Below are positions 33,909-43,920 of a stretch of DNA of 64,000 nt, one piece after another. Under the pieces are notes generated by a model. It was not told the origin of the DNA, ran no database searches, and saw only the letters and a list, made by a program, of their open reading frames with translations. The stretch comes from Haemaphysalis longicornis. Its lineage: Eukaryota; Arthropoda; Arachnida; Ixodida; Ixodidae. The DNA is taken from the NCBI GenBank assembly GCA_013339765.2, contig CM023454.1, forward strand, positions 65,167,878 through 65,231,877, in the 5' to 3' direction. Within the stretch, counting starts at the first letter, position 1. Each line of letters begins with the position of its first letter. The position numbers and the translations under genes were made by a program.

Positions 33909-35660
33909 AAGTAATTTGGCCGGTGTCCGGCGTTTTTGTAGCAATGTTTCATACTAACAGGACACACCGCACCATTCTTGAAAAAAGCACTGATATCGCA
34001 CTCCTGCTCGCAATATACCACTGTATTATACTCCCTGACCCCACGAGCTCGTGTAGAATCCTTTCTCTAACTTTTTCGCGAAGGACGCTTGCTCCCGCTC
34101 TATGGTATTCTAAGGATTGTTTTCTCGGCCTCTTTTTCGCGTCCATCAGCTCAGACTCTAGCTGTTCTTTCTGAGGAGTGGCATACTTCCGCATTCCGGT
34201 TGCATGTGTTGCTTATTCTATAGCTTATTTTGGTGAAGCATGCGCTAGAAGTTGGGTCGGTTTTATTCGTACGATGCCATCTCTAGCCCTTGGTAAGAAA
34301 TATTTCTCCTTATATTTCACCCGGCTAAGAAAGCAAAAATTATTCAATGAAAAACCTTATTGCATTGTAGCTCAATAATATTTTGGGCTGTGTTTCTCTA
34401 AACAGGGTAATTTTGTATGCACATGTGTAGTAAACATCATTCATGTCACCATTGTCATGCACAATCTGCTGCCCTGTCCGTAGCTCTGTGTGACTCCGAA
34501 CAGGCGGGGGGCGGCTTGTCCCGTCAAAGGAATTCTTCTTTTCGGGCCGTGTGGTGTCCTACGGTACCAGTTATTTCCATTGTAAGTGACATTGGCTGGG
34601 CTGGTCGTCGTGCTTCTAGAAAGCAATGTTTAACGCTGTTTCAGTAAAAAAAGACAGATGTAAATGGAGCATTGAAATTACTCTAGGACCTGTATTCTAA
34701 TTAAAACAGTAAGACATATATACCAGAGTTTCAGTGACCACAATTCAGAGTTCTCATTGGCCGCTGGTTATCGGTTCGCCTTTGGTCGGCCGCTATGGGG
34801 TAAAAGTACTGTAGGTGTGCCTCCATATGGCCCTGTGTTTTAACAGCTTTCCTAGCGAAAATACTTAAGGTTGGATCACATTGCATTAAGTTTATTGTGC
34901 GTAAGGAACACTCGAGATGCTACGTTTTCCCACGAGTTCCACTGGACGTATTTTTGCGAGTATACGAAGATTTGAAGCGGTGCCGCCACTCTGTAAGACT
35001 AACGTGCGGTTTCGAGTATTGCTCTTGCAGCCGGGACAACAAACCTGCGCTGCCCGACAACGACTTTTTAAGCCCTACTAGGGGGAGAGAGAGAGAGAAG
35101 CGATAGAGACGGCAAAGTTCCTTGCTGCTCCCTTCTTCAGCGGCATGGTGCCACATGTTTTCCTTGCTGGTGATGTCATCCGTCTTGGGCCTCCTTTCGC
35201 CTTTTTCTCTCGAGCGGATGTCGGGTTGCCACGCGCTCGTTCGTGGCACATTCCATTGGCCGCAATCGTTCTCGCCACACGGCTTTTGGACTTCAGCTCG
35301 TAGAATACCATTTTTTTGCATCAGTTGCAGTTACAACCAGCTTCCACACAATCAAATTCGTTTCTGCTACTGTGTTGCTGCGTCCCCTTGCTCCACGCTT
35401 GGTATCCTTCCATTCCTGAGGCTTACCTTCGGAATTTTGCGTCGGTATTTGTCGCCTCGACACATTTTCAATCAACGTGATGAAGAATGTGGCAACCCAA
35501 AACATCCCAGGAAACGGCAGTAATCTGTATTGCAGGCGGCCTTCTTAAACGCCAACCGGTGGACTTCGCATTCGGACACGACGTTGCAGCAATGATGCAA
35601 TGTTCATAGCTTCCTTTATTTAAGGTTAGTCACCTGAACCAGGCCACCTGAGTAAGGAGC
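33909..35660. other. Unassigned region
   Basis: No element identified. Frames on both strands at 34.9-35.5 kb (133 codons each) overlap one another and show no domain. A purine (GGGAGAGAGAGAGAGAAG) run lies at 35083-35101. Confidence 0.4.
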
Positions 35661-35699
35661 ACTGACTACTGATCATTTTCGTAGTCGTTCACCTTTGAT

Positions 35700-35890
35700 C
35701 TGTAAAATAGGGTCAACCAATTTTTTGCGCAATCATCTGCCTGAGCCCGGTTTCGTAGTCTGCAGTTGTTACGTTCTGGAGATGTGGAGGTGAACCCGTG
35801 TCCCGGTGATGAAATCAAGACATTGGTTCTGGATGCAATGGGTACTATTGAGCCCGGCAAGCGGATGATAAAAAAGAAGACTGGGATGAA
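35700..35890 (+). pseudogene. CR1-type LINE 5' fragment with 2A-like peptide
   Basis: The plus frame around 35766 reads LLRSGDVEVNPCP (35766-35804). This matches the 2A-like signature (D-V/I-E-x-N-P-G-P) known from viral and LINE (CR1/L2-type) proteins, with the Gly of NPGP changed to Cys. An alpha-helical segment (DEIKTLVLDAMGTIEPGK) follows, as expected at the start of such ORFs. The upstream border is uncertain. It may be the 5' part of the CR1 whose endonuclease appears from 37.3 kb, separated by later insertions, or a separate fragment. Confidence 0.5.
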
Positions 35891-35929
35891 TCCTAAACAA
35901 TTACCCCATCTTCCCGTGGGGAACCCTGA

Positions 35930-36240
35930 TGGGGATGCGAAGCATTATGGGGGTTCCGTGTGGCACTATTGTGTTGCCGTTATTTTGAGTGATCTGGAGT
36001 TTAGTAGAGCCAGAGAGAATTCCACGTCCGGGTACACACTGGTGGCAAAGGCACGCGAGTACTCTTGTGTTACGGTGAGTAGGCGGTAGTGCTCGAGACA
36101 CCGAAACTCTTCCATCATGCTCTTGTCGAGGTTGCCGTCTATGTGCTAGAATCGGTAGTTTCCGTCAGCGTTGGTGATGTAAAGGTTGTTGACGTTGGTG
36201 CACCGGCTGAGAGCAACGTACACGCCCTCGTCGTCGCAGC
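35930..36240 (-). pseudogene. Helitron/PIF1-type helicase C-terminal fragment
   Basis: The minus strand from about 36225 reads GVYVALSRCTNVNNLYITNA. VYVALSR is motif VI of PIF1-like SF1B helicases (Q-V-Y-V-A-L-S-R). An in-frame stop follows NYRF, then KSMMEEFRCLEHYRLLTVTQ and VEFSLALLNSRSLK. This C-terminal pattern fits the helicase end of Rep/Hel Helitron proteins. The rest of the helicase and the Rep domain are absent. Upstream it meets a polypurine tract (minus strand GAAGAAGAAGAAGGAG). A host PIF1 gene is less likely because of the isolation and the stop. Confidence 0.6.
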
Positions 36241-36569
36241 TTTTTCTTCTTCTCCTTCTTCTTCTTCAGCGATTTCCCTACGGGAAGGTGACGACGGTGT
36301 TTGAACGCGAAGCTATGTCGTGATGGATTCTTCGGTTGGCCAGTCCCTAGGGGCATCCTGCCACAATCATCATCAAAGACGCTGCGGACGGGGCACGAAC
36401 GCGGGACATCCCCCGGAGCAAGAGACGCTAACATCCTCCTCTTAAGTTTTCAGTCCATCGTTTCTGTTGACGTTCAGCTTCGTGTGCCTTCGTCGTATTA
36501 GTAGCTCCTTGACGTAGTTTGAATAGGTCAAGGACATGAGGCCCGTTCGTGGCGCTTGCTCCTGTATCG

Positions 36570-36668
36570 ATTTTGTTGCGCAGTGGAAAGAGCGCCGCGT
36601 ACCTCCCGTTGCGGCAAGAGAGTCGTGGGATCGAAATCGGGTGCCGCTCACTATTTCTTTTTTTAGGG
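36570..36668 (+). repeat. tRNA-derived SINE-like unit followed by T-rich tract
   Basis: Box-A-like TTGCGCAGTGG (36576-36586) and box-B-like GGATCGAAATC (36628-36638) are spaced 41 bases apart, slightly wide for a tRNA. The unit then reads GGGTGCCGCTC and runs into TTTCTTTTTTT. The order box A, box B, GGTGCCG is shared with the head of the RTE at 28.35 kb. It looks like a diverged SINE head on the plus strand. Assignment to a family needs comparison. Confidence 0.45.
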
Positions 36669-37289
36669 CAGTTGAAGAGGGGCAGACAACGGATGGATGC
36701 CGGACATAGCCCCGAGCAAGAGATGCTTTGAATCTAAAATAAGGTCATTCTCTTCTGCTCTGAGCACCTCGCTTTCGCACTTCACAGGGGTAGGTGTGAG
36801 CAGGATTCTCGCCTGGGTTGGTTATTGGCCAAACAAATTAGGCCAGTAATACGAAAACTAGCCACTTTTAAAGACAAACAGGTAATTCCGTATGCTGCAC
36901 CTAAGCTTACGGGGACGGAGTATTCTATCTGGAAAGCATTTAACTGGCGATGCGGCAAGCCAGAATAAAGCCCCTAGATTTGGCGAGGTCACTCAAAAAG
37001 CCATCGAGTTTTCGTCGATAAGCTGAAGATTGGACCAGAAACCAACATGTATCACCGTAAAACTGACGCTTTTCTATATTTGAAAGGATAGCCTACCAAG
37101 AAGGGTCGGCTAGATTTAACTTAACCCTTCCCCGGTGCATCAGCTTTCTGACCATCCGTAATACTTACAAACAAACGCAGTATATTGTCAAAACACCAAT
37201 ACCTTTGTTTTTTGTTATAAAAAACAACACATATGTTATGGTGTTACCTTAAACTGGGCGCCAGCATGAAGTTTGCGTGATTATTTTTT

Positions 37290-38991
37290 TTACATGGCAA
37301 CTACAACCTATATCACCGATATTGTTTGGAGCGACAAGGAGCTGCTCTGCTGACTTGCAATAATATATGTTTCTTCGTTTTCCATCCTTACAAAATGGTC
37401 CGTTGAGATATTATGCCCAACAAACACGACTTCAACTAAAAAACCTCTGATTGGTCTCGTCCGCGCCTGCCGATAGCAACATTTCGAATAACCTTCGTCA
37501 GTGTCTTGAAAATACATTGCACAGCTTCCTTTCGATTTTATTACTTTTCAGGTAGAATGAATATCATGGCCTTTGTCATGTCAGAACTCAACTGATTTTT
37601 TTAATGTTATTTTAGACTTCAATTTTTATCAAATTGTTAACGAGCCCACTCGACAACCAAATACACTAGATGTTATCTTCATCTATAAATCAGTAATATT
37701 TCAACCCATATCTTGCCTAGATGACCTAGGGGATGACAAGTTGCTATGACTATCACATCACATATTTCTAGATTATGCTGGTTTTGTTAAGAAAATATCA
37801 GTGACTTCAAGACGACAACCTACATAAAAATCAATTGAGATCTAGAACATTGTTTTTTAGAAAAGCTTCTGCCGAAATGTACGTACCGCACTTATAAAGA
37901 AAATTGGGTACTGTACAGCAACCATCAAGCTGATTTGATGGATATGTCGATTACGAATAAAAACGACATCTCCTATACCTGATTTTTTTATTCAATAGGT
38001 CTTCGAAAAAAACACGTTTGTGTAGGGCAACAAACGCGTTTCTAATCATGCATTCGGTGCCTATATAATACAAACAATTCTTGAAATTATTCTAGTGCAG
38101 TACGCCATGCTAAAAACGTTTTACGCCAGTGCCCTGCCCTTTCTCCTGCAGTACAATTCTAGAATGTTTTAGCGGACTGTTGCGTTTGACCATGACTCTG
38201 ATCACATTTCTTTACACAACGTCAACCAAGCCCCAGCGTAGGACGGCGAGTGTGCCCCTATATATAAGAATTTTTTCCACTGCCTTGTTTACCCTGGAAC
38301 ACCATCCCAGATTACTATTTCTACCCGAACTGGGCTGCGCTGTGTAAACAATTACCATTAAGATGAAGGCATCTCATGTCTCATTGCTAACCAGAAGGTC
38401 CACCGGTGTACTAATTATAATTAACATACTTCAAGATAGTTGGTTAATCTTCTGCCCGATATTATGCTATTTCTATATCCCATCGTCAGAGCCAGAGAAG
38501 CTACCGGCAGATTGGAGAATTTTTCAAAGTGGCCCTGTCCTTAAAAGCGGTAACGAGCACTCGCCGATAATTATCGCCCAATATCTATATGTTTTGTTGA
38601 AAGGTTCTTGAACATATTATTGGGTCTCAGGGTTTCAGTGAAGAAAATTCTCATAATTTCTTTTTTCCTAACCAGCAAAGATTCAGGATGTACTTTGTTG
38701 GTAAAACACAATTACTGGAATTTACTACTTAGTTATACATTAGCATGGACGGCAGTCAGCAAACTAACTGTATTTTTCTTGATTTCTCACAAGCCTTTCA
38801 TCGCGCAGCCAATGGTAGAAGGATATCAAATTCATCAGCCCTTAAAGTAACCTCACAATCGTTAATTTGGATCAGTAAATTTCTCTCTCTCCTTGAACCA
38901 TTTCTTAATGATTGTTCTTGCCTTCACTGCCAAGTAACTTCTGGAGTCTGTACGGGTGGTGTTGCTGGGGCCCTTTTATTTCTAATGATAT
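37290..38991 (+). pseudogene. CR1 copy A: endonuclease and first half of RT
   Basis: Short plus-strand stretches in shifting frames match CR1 endonuclease: RQGAALLT (for the RGGGVLLA block), RPADSNISNNLRQCLENTL, and NEPTRQPNTLDVIF. From 38.5 kb come PADWRIFQSGPVLKSGNEHS (the start of RT), then CIFLDFSQAFHRA (motif A with catalytic Asp) and VTSGVCTGGVAGALLFLM (for SGVPQGSVLGPLLF). The sequence stops at 38991 in the middle of the RT, where the gypsy element starts. Frame changes are numerous. Confidence 0.6.
38988..38991 (+). repeat. Left 4-bp target-site duplication (ATAT)
   Basis: ATAT precedes the left LTR and recurs at 43302-43305 after the right LTR. Four to five bases is normal for Ty3/gypsy integration. 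The repeat is low-complexity, but the restored CR1 frame supports it. Confidence 0.7.
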
Positions 38992-39173
38992 TGTCGGGAA
39001 CCGCGGGGTCGCAGCGCAGCGCAAGAGAGAAAGTACCAGCGTGGCAGGCTTTCGGAATCGAACTGCCCGTGCCGTGCTGGCGCACCAAGCACGCGGCGCT
39101 CGTCTTTTTATTCTCGTCTTTTTCTAGCGGGCGCCAAGGCGCCGGCTAAGAGCGCCAACCAGAGGGCGCTACA
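38992..39173 (-). repeat. 3' LTR of the CsRn1-type element
   Basis: 182 bases. On the minus strand it starts TGTAGCGCCCTCTGG and ends GGTTCCCGACA, and it matches 43121-43301 closely. The TAG of the pol frame (39169-39171) lies within its first bases. A TTTTTATT/AATAAAAA word in the middle supplies a possible polyadenylation signal on the minus strand. Confidence 0.9.
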
Positions 39174-40656
39174 GGGCCCCCCGCCCAGACGGAATGTCGA
39201 ACGTGACGCGACGGCGAGGCTGGCGGGCGTTGGTGTTGGGGGTGAGCAGTGGAGTGTTTATGCCTGCGATGTCTGCGCGGAAATCGTTGGGTGGCGTCTC
39301 GAGGTAGGCCGGTTTGAGGCGGTCCAACGAGACGACTTCTTCGCGGCCATTCAAGAGGATGGTGGCGGACTTGTGGGTCTTGTTAAGGACACGGTACGGC
39401 CCATCGTAGGAGGGGGTAAGAGGCGCCTTTCCAGCGTCCCGCCTGAGGAAAACGTGTGTCGAAGGCGCCAGGTGGGGATGCACAGAGATGCGGTGGTCTG
39501 AAGACCGAGGTGGGACCGGTCGCAGGTGCTGCATGCAGTCCTGCAGGCATTGGAGGTACTCAAGCGGATGGGGCGAAAAGGCCGTAGGGACGAACAAATC
39601 GCCAGGAAGCCGCAGGGGTGCGCCGTGGACAGGTTCAGCAGTTGAAAAGCCGAGGTCACGACCAAGGACGGCACGCAGGCCAAGAAGCTCTATAGGCAGG
39701 TGATCAACCCAGTGCTCTCTATCCGAGCGCGCAGTGAGAGCACTTTTTAGCTGGTGATGGAGCCGCTCAACGATGCCGTTGACACAGGGATGGTATGCTG
39801 TGGTGCGGCAGTGTTTATTGCCAAGCAAGCGGCTTAGGGAAGTGAACAGGGTGCATTCAAACTGCCTGCCTCGATCCGTGGTAACAATGCCGGGGCAGCC
39901 GAAACGGCAAACCCATGTCGAAACGAAGGCTTTTGCGACCGTTTCAGCCGTGATGTCCGGAATTGGTACGGCTTCGGGCCAACGGGTGAAGCGGTCAATC
40001 ATTCTGAGAATGTACCGGCAGTCACGGGAGGGAGGAAATGGTCCGACCAAATCAAGATGGACGTGGTCAAAGAGACAGCTAGGTGGCAAAAAATGCTGCG
40101 TTGGGGTCTCCGTGTGGCGGGTCACCTTGGCCGTCTGACAAGCGAGGAACGAACGGGCCCACTGGCGGACATCAGCGTTGATGCTCGGCCAGACGTACCG
40201 CTGTGTGATGAGGCGCTGCGTGGCTCGGATGCTGGGGTGGCAGATGTCGTGGAGCGAGCGAAACACAGCACGACGAAAGGCAGCCGGAACGAAGGGTCGA
40301 GGCGCCGCCGCTGACATGTCACACCACAGTGAGCCAGGCACGAACGGATGAGACACAAGTTGTAGACGAAGGGAACCCGGGTGGTCCCGCAGTGCTTGCA
40401 GCTCAGGGTCTTGAATCTGCGCCTGAGCTAGGCGTTCCCAGTCCACAGAAGATGCAGCACTGCCGATGAAGGTAATGCGGGAAAGCGGGTCAGCCGCCTC
40501 GTTGTCGGTGCCTTTGATGTGCCGAATGTCCGTCGTAAATTCCGATATATAGGCGAGCTGATGGAGTTCCCGTGCAACGTACTTGGAGGAGTTCGTACGG
40601 AAAACGTACGCCAGAGGCTTATGGTCCGTAAGAACGTGAAAGGACTGGCCCTCCAA
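39169..40656 (-). pseudogene. CsRn1-type RNase H end and integrase
   Basis: A 495-codon open frame, in the same frame as the upstream pol pieces but separated from them by in-frame stops. It begins with the RNase H tail (VLTDHKPLAYVF, then HIKGTDNEAADPLSR). The integrase zinc domain has LHDICHPS for its two His and CQTAK for the last Cys. The first Cys of the pair is Phe (RSFLACQ). The core has all three catalytic acids in D,D35E spacing: HLDLVGPF, TTDRGRQFE and NGIVERLHH. A chromodomain-free C-terminus ends RVTFDIPSGRGAL with TAG inside the LTR. Integrase would insert the cDNA. Confidence 0.9.
39174..39188 (-). other. Polypurine-like tract next to the 3' LTR
   Basis: On the minus strand the bases directly before the LTR read CTGGGCGGGGGGCCC, G-rich at the place where plus-strand DNA synthesis is primed. 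It is imperfect, with C residues, so the exact primer is unclear. Confidence 0.5.
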
Positions 40657-40671
40657 AAAGTGCCGAAAGTG

Positions 40672-41290
40672 CTAGATGGTGGCGTAAATGGCGAGCAGCT
40701 CACGACCAAAAACGCTGTAGTGCGTCTCGGCAGGTTGGAGCTTCCGAGAGAAGAAACCTAGCGGGTGCCACTCGGAGTCGATTCTCTGCTGGAGAACAGC
40801 GCCTATTGCAACGCTGGATGCATCTACCATGATGCGAGTGGGCACGTCTGTTCTCGGGTGAATGAAAAGCACCGAGTCGGCGACGGCTTGTTTAGCAGCG
40901 TTGAAAGCGGCTTGAGCTTCGGAAGACTAGGAAATAGGGGATGAGGAGCTCTTGGTTGTGCGAAGAAGCTCAGTCAGTGGATGCAGAAGCTCGGCGCAGT
41001 GGGGTATAAAGTGTCGCGAGAAATTCATGAGGCCCAAGAACTCACGAAGCTGGCGGAGACTGGTAGGTTCGGGAAAGTCCTTCACGGCTTGAACGTGAGA
41101 GGGTAAAGGACGAATTCCCTGCACCGAGATGTGATGCCCCAGGAACTCGAGCTCGGACGTCCCGAAGACGCATTTCTGGGCGTTGACAACCAGGCCAAAT
41201 TGTTGAAGGGGTTCAAAGAGTTCTAGGAGGTGACGCTCGTGATCTTGTGGAGTAGGACTCGCGACTAGGATGTCGTCGATGTACGCAAAT
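40672..41290 (-). pseudogene. CsRn1-type RT end and RNase H start
   Basis: The third reading frame holds the active-site YIDD (41272-41283), intact, followed by the RT connection with EFLGLMNFSRHFIPH (about 41124-40927), an in-frame TAG near 40927, and the RNase H beginning IMVDASSVAIGAVLQQ with its first catalytic Asp. Another in-frame TAG near 40672 precedes the long integrase frame. The frame differs from the upstream protease/RT frame because of a frameshift around 41.29-41.32 kb. Confidence 0.85.
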
Positions 41291-42377
41291 ACAATACAGC
41301 CGGAAGGCCGCGCGTCACCTCGGCAATGAACCTTTGAAATGTTTGAGCTGCGTTGCGTAGCCCAAAGGGCATGCGCACATACTCAAACAAGCCGAAGGTT
41401 GTAGTGGTGGCCCTCTTCGGGATATCGGCAGGCTCGACGGGGATTTGGTGATACGCTTTGACAAGGTCCACTTTGCTAAAGATTGTACACCCTTCCAAGT
41501 GGCTTGTGAAATCCTGGATGTGGGGTAGGGGATAGCGGTCGTGGACAGTCTGAGCGTTGAGAGCTCGGTAATCACCGCACGAACGCCAGTCTCCACTTTT
41601 CTTAGGAACCATATGCAGTGGAGACGCGTGGTTGCTAGACGATGGGCGGATAATACCGAGTTCCAGCATGTGCTCGAATTCACGTTTAGCAGTCGCCAGA
41701 CGCTCACCGAAGAGGCGGCGCGGCCGAGCTGTGACTGGTGGACCACGCATGACGATGTGGTGGGTAACGCTATGCTTGGGCGGCTGCTTTAAGTTGCAGG
41801 GTCTCGTGACCTCGGGGAAGTCTTCGAGGATTCTTGCGTACAGGCATGATGGAAGCAGCGTGCGGATGCCAGTTGGAGCGACAGTAGACAGTATGCCCAG
41901 GATGGAAAGGCGCGTCTTGCTGTCAATCAGGCGATGGTGACGCATGCTGACATCTAGGTCAAAGTGGGTGAGGAAATCGGAGCCGAGGATGGGCTGATTG
42001 ACGTCGGCTACTACGAAGACCCACCGGAAGGCGCGTCGCAAACCAAGGTCGAGGGTGAGGGACCGCGGAGCATACGTGGCGATAGAGGTAGAGTTCGCTG
42101 CGCGAAGTGTAGGTCCAGGTGACTTAGAAGTACGCTCATCCTTGGTGGCCGGTAGTACACTGACTTCAGCACCCGTGTCTACAAGGAAGCGCAAACCAAA
42201 AATGCCATCCATGACCAGGAAAAGGCGGCCAGGATGTAAGGCGAGGTCACTTGCTGCCATTAGTGATCTCGCGGCGCGTTTCCCGACCAACTGCATGGGG
42301 AAGTGCAGTGACGGGCGCGGTGCTGGAAAGTGCGTTGGTACCAGCAGATAGCCGAGCTTCGAGGGCTGCGCGAACAA
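41265..42377 (-). pseudogene. CsRn1-type protease and RT N-terminal part
   Basis: A 370-codon frame. The aspartic protease has FLVDTGAEVSVLPA with the catalytic DTG at about residue 68 and PILGSDFL as its flap-side/ILG motif. The RT starts near residue 185 with VTARPRRL and ELGIIRPSSS, then YRALNAQT, FSKVDLVKAYHQIPV (motif A, catalytic Asp) and PFGLRNAAQTFQRFI. The frame runs off into nonsense at LRTSTTS because of a frameshift just before the YIDD box. The frame also overlaps the Gag end in another frame, as expected for gag-pol frameshifting. Confidence 0.85.
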
Positions 42378-43099
42378 TAACCACCCGGAGAAGACGAACG
42401 GCGGCTAGGACGTGGGGAGGAGCCGCATCGGCGATCAGAGGACGTCCGAAGCGCCTCAATGGAAGCGGCGAGTTGATCGATCCGAATCTCTAAGCGGGAA
42501 ACGGCCGATGACTCTGCTGTCGAAGCGAGGGGGGTGACTGAGGGAGAAGTCGCGTCGTGAACTTTATCAGCAAGCTCGGCGGTGCGGTCGAGGGTCAAGT
42601 CCCCTGCAGCAGCTAAAACGATGCGAGTGGGTTGTGGCAAGCGCTGCAGAAAGAGTTCTTTCAAAAGTGCACCGTTGGAGTCCACGTTGCTCGCGCCCAC
42701 AAGCTGTCGCATGGTGTTGAGCAGCTGGGAAGGGCGGCGATCTCCAAGTTCTTCGTGGTTGAGCAGGTGCCGGAGGCGCGCGCTCTCAGACGCCGTGGTT
42801 CGGTCCAGAATACTCTGCTTGAGCCGCTGGTACGGAGCATCGTTCAAAGGTGCACCGATGACGTCTGCCACTTCATCAGCCACCTCCGGAGGCAGGTTTC
42901 AAAGCAAGTGGCGAAACCGAGTAGTCTTCGAGGTGACGCGGCGCAGATCGAAGACGGCTTCGACCTGGGCTAACCAGATGTGTGGGTTCTTGCGCACGAA
43001 GGTGGGCAGACGGAGCTGTATGACTGCGACGTCCGGCGGCCGCGAGGAAACGTCAGGCAGAAGAGGGCCCGAGGGCGCGAGGTTGCTGGGGTCAGTCAT
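42260..43099 (-). pseudogene. CsRn1-type Gag
   Basis: The start is the ATG at 43097-43099, just 20 bases after the primer site, opening MTDPSNLAPSG. The matrix/capsid-like block is LPTFVRKNPHIWLAQVEAVF, as in short CsRn1-type Gags. An in-frame TGA near 42899 interrupts it, after which the same frame continues from 42883 with DEVADVIGAP, the capsid helices, FLQRLPQPTRIVL and the C-terminal CWYQRTFQHRARHCTSPC. That last block matches the clade's C-X2-H-X9-C-X3-C finger except that His is Gln. Gag would package RNA. Confidence 0.85.
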
Positions 43100-43107
43100 G
43101 TCTTAGT

Positions 43108-43119
43108 CCGGAGTCACCA
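43108..43119 (-). other. Primer-binding site, tRNA-Trp-like
   Basis: Reading the minus strand, TGGTGACTCCGG begins two bases inside the 5' LTR. The TGG complements the CCA tail of a tRNA, and TGGTGAC matches the start of tRNA-Trp sites described for CsRn1/Kabuki elements. The remaining bases differ from the canonical site, so the tRNA assignment is an inference. Confidence 0.5.
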
Positions 43120-43120
43120 C

Positions 43121-43301
43121 TGTCGGGAACCGCGGGGTCGCAGCGCAGCGCAAGAGAGAAAGTACCAGCGTGGCAGACTTTCGGAATCGAACTGCCCGTG
43201 CCGTGCTGGCGCACCAAGCACGCGCCGCTCGTCTCTTTATTCTCATCTTTTCAAGCCGGCGTCAAGGCGCCGGCTAAGAGCGCCAACCAGAGGGCGCTAC
43301 A
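43121..43301 (-). repeat. 5' LTR of the CsRn1-type element
   Basis: 181 bases, matching the left LTR with 7 substitutions and one single-base indel by hand alignment. It has TG...CA ends. The adjacent 43302-43305 ATAT is the right-hand target-site duplication. Confidence 0.9.
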
Positions 43302-43305
43302 ATAT

Positions 43306-43920
43306 AATGCCTTACTACATATATATCACCCAGAATACGCTTACTTGTACAATATTATATGGTATACCCCACCATCCCTGACACTGTACATCACATAATT
43401 CACCGAAATGAACTTAACTTTATTTCCCAATAGTATGAAATATGTCTTATGTCCCAGATGTTACCAGATGCAAGCTTGAATCATTCAGTTGCAAGCATAC
43501 CAGTTCCACATTAAATAGGTCCTGAAGAATATACTTGTTTCTTTTTTCTCCATGATATATATTGGCGTGCATCTCACGCACAATCTTTCCGAACCCTTGC
43601 ACGTTGCCGCTACTTGAGCCAAGGCCTCCAAGCCCCAGGCATAATTACGTTATAATAGCTCGCTTCATCTGTCTGGTCACCTCGCCAAAAGCACTTATCT
43701 GTCATGTTCGCAGTAATACAAAACCAGGCTGCACGTTTCATCTTTCAAAAATATAGCCGTCACTTGGCGTAACTCAAAAAAAGTATTCATAACACTCCTG
43801 GACCCTGAAAAGTGCGTCGTTCTGTGGCTATCGTTTACTTATTTCACAAGTATACAAACTGCTCCTATTTTTTACCACTTCCTTCGATGTTCACGTACGC
43901 ATGTCTAAAAGAGTAAACAA
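43306..43920 (+). pseudogene. CR1 copy A: second half of RT and C-terminus
   Basis: Just past the gypsy element the plus strand reads LTTYISPRIRLLVQYYMVY, the stretch that carries FADD in CR1 RT. The Asp pair is lost (LVQY). Further on come GVHLTHNLSEPLH and VIQNQAARFIFQKYSRH (C-terminal CR1 motifs, NRAARFI..YSRHS), then LFHKYTNCSYFLP in a shifted frame. This continues the interrupted RT and proves that the gypsy element landed inside the LINE. Confidence 0.6.

Larger units (their letters stand above)
38992..43301 (-). mobile_element. CsRn1-type Ty3/gypsy retrotransposon, complete, minus strand
   Basis: A 4.3-kb element with two LTRs (182 and 181 bases) having TG...CA ends on both strands, a 4-bp duplication, a primer-binding site next to the right LTR, gag, pol in the order protease, RT, RNase H, integrase, and a purine-rich tract next to the left LTR. 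The tRNA-Trp-like primer site (TGGTGACTCCGG) and the unusual C-X2-H/Q-X9-C-X3-C Gag block point to the CsRn1/Kabuki clade. Hand alignment of the LTRs shows 7 substitutions and one indel. A handful of stops and frameshifts disable it. It interrupts the RT of an older CR1 LINE. Confidence 0.9.

Noticed and set aside
42582..43106. 174-codon plus-strand ORF
   Set aside because: Antisense shadow of the CsRn1-type gag. Arg/Ser-rich composition arises from the GC-rich opposite strand.
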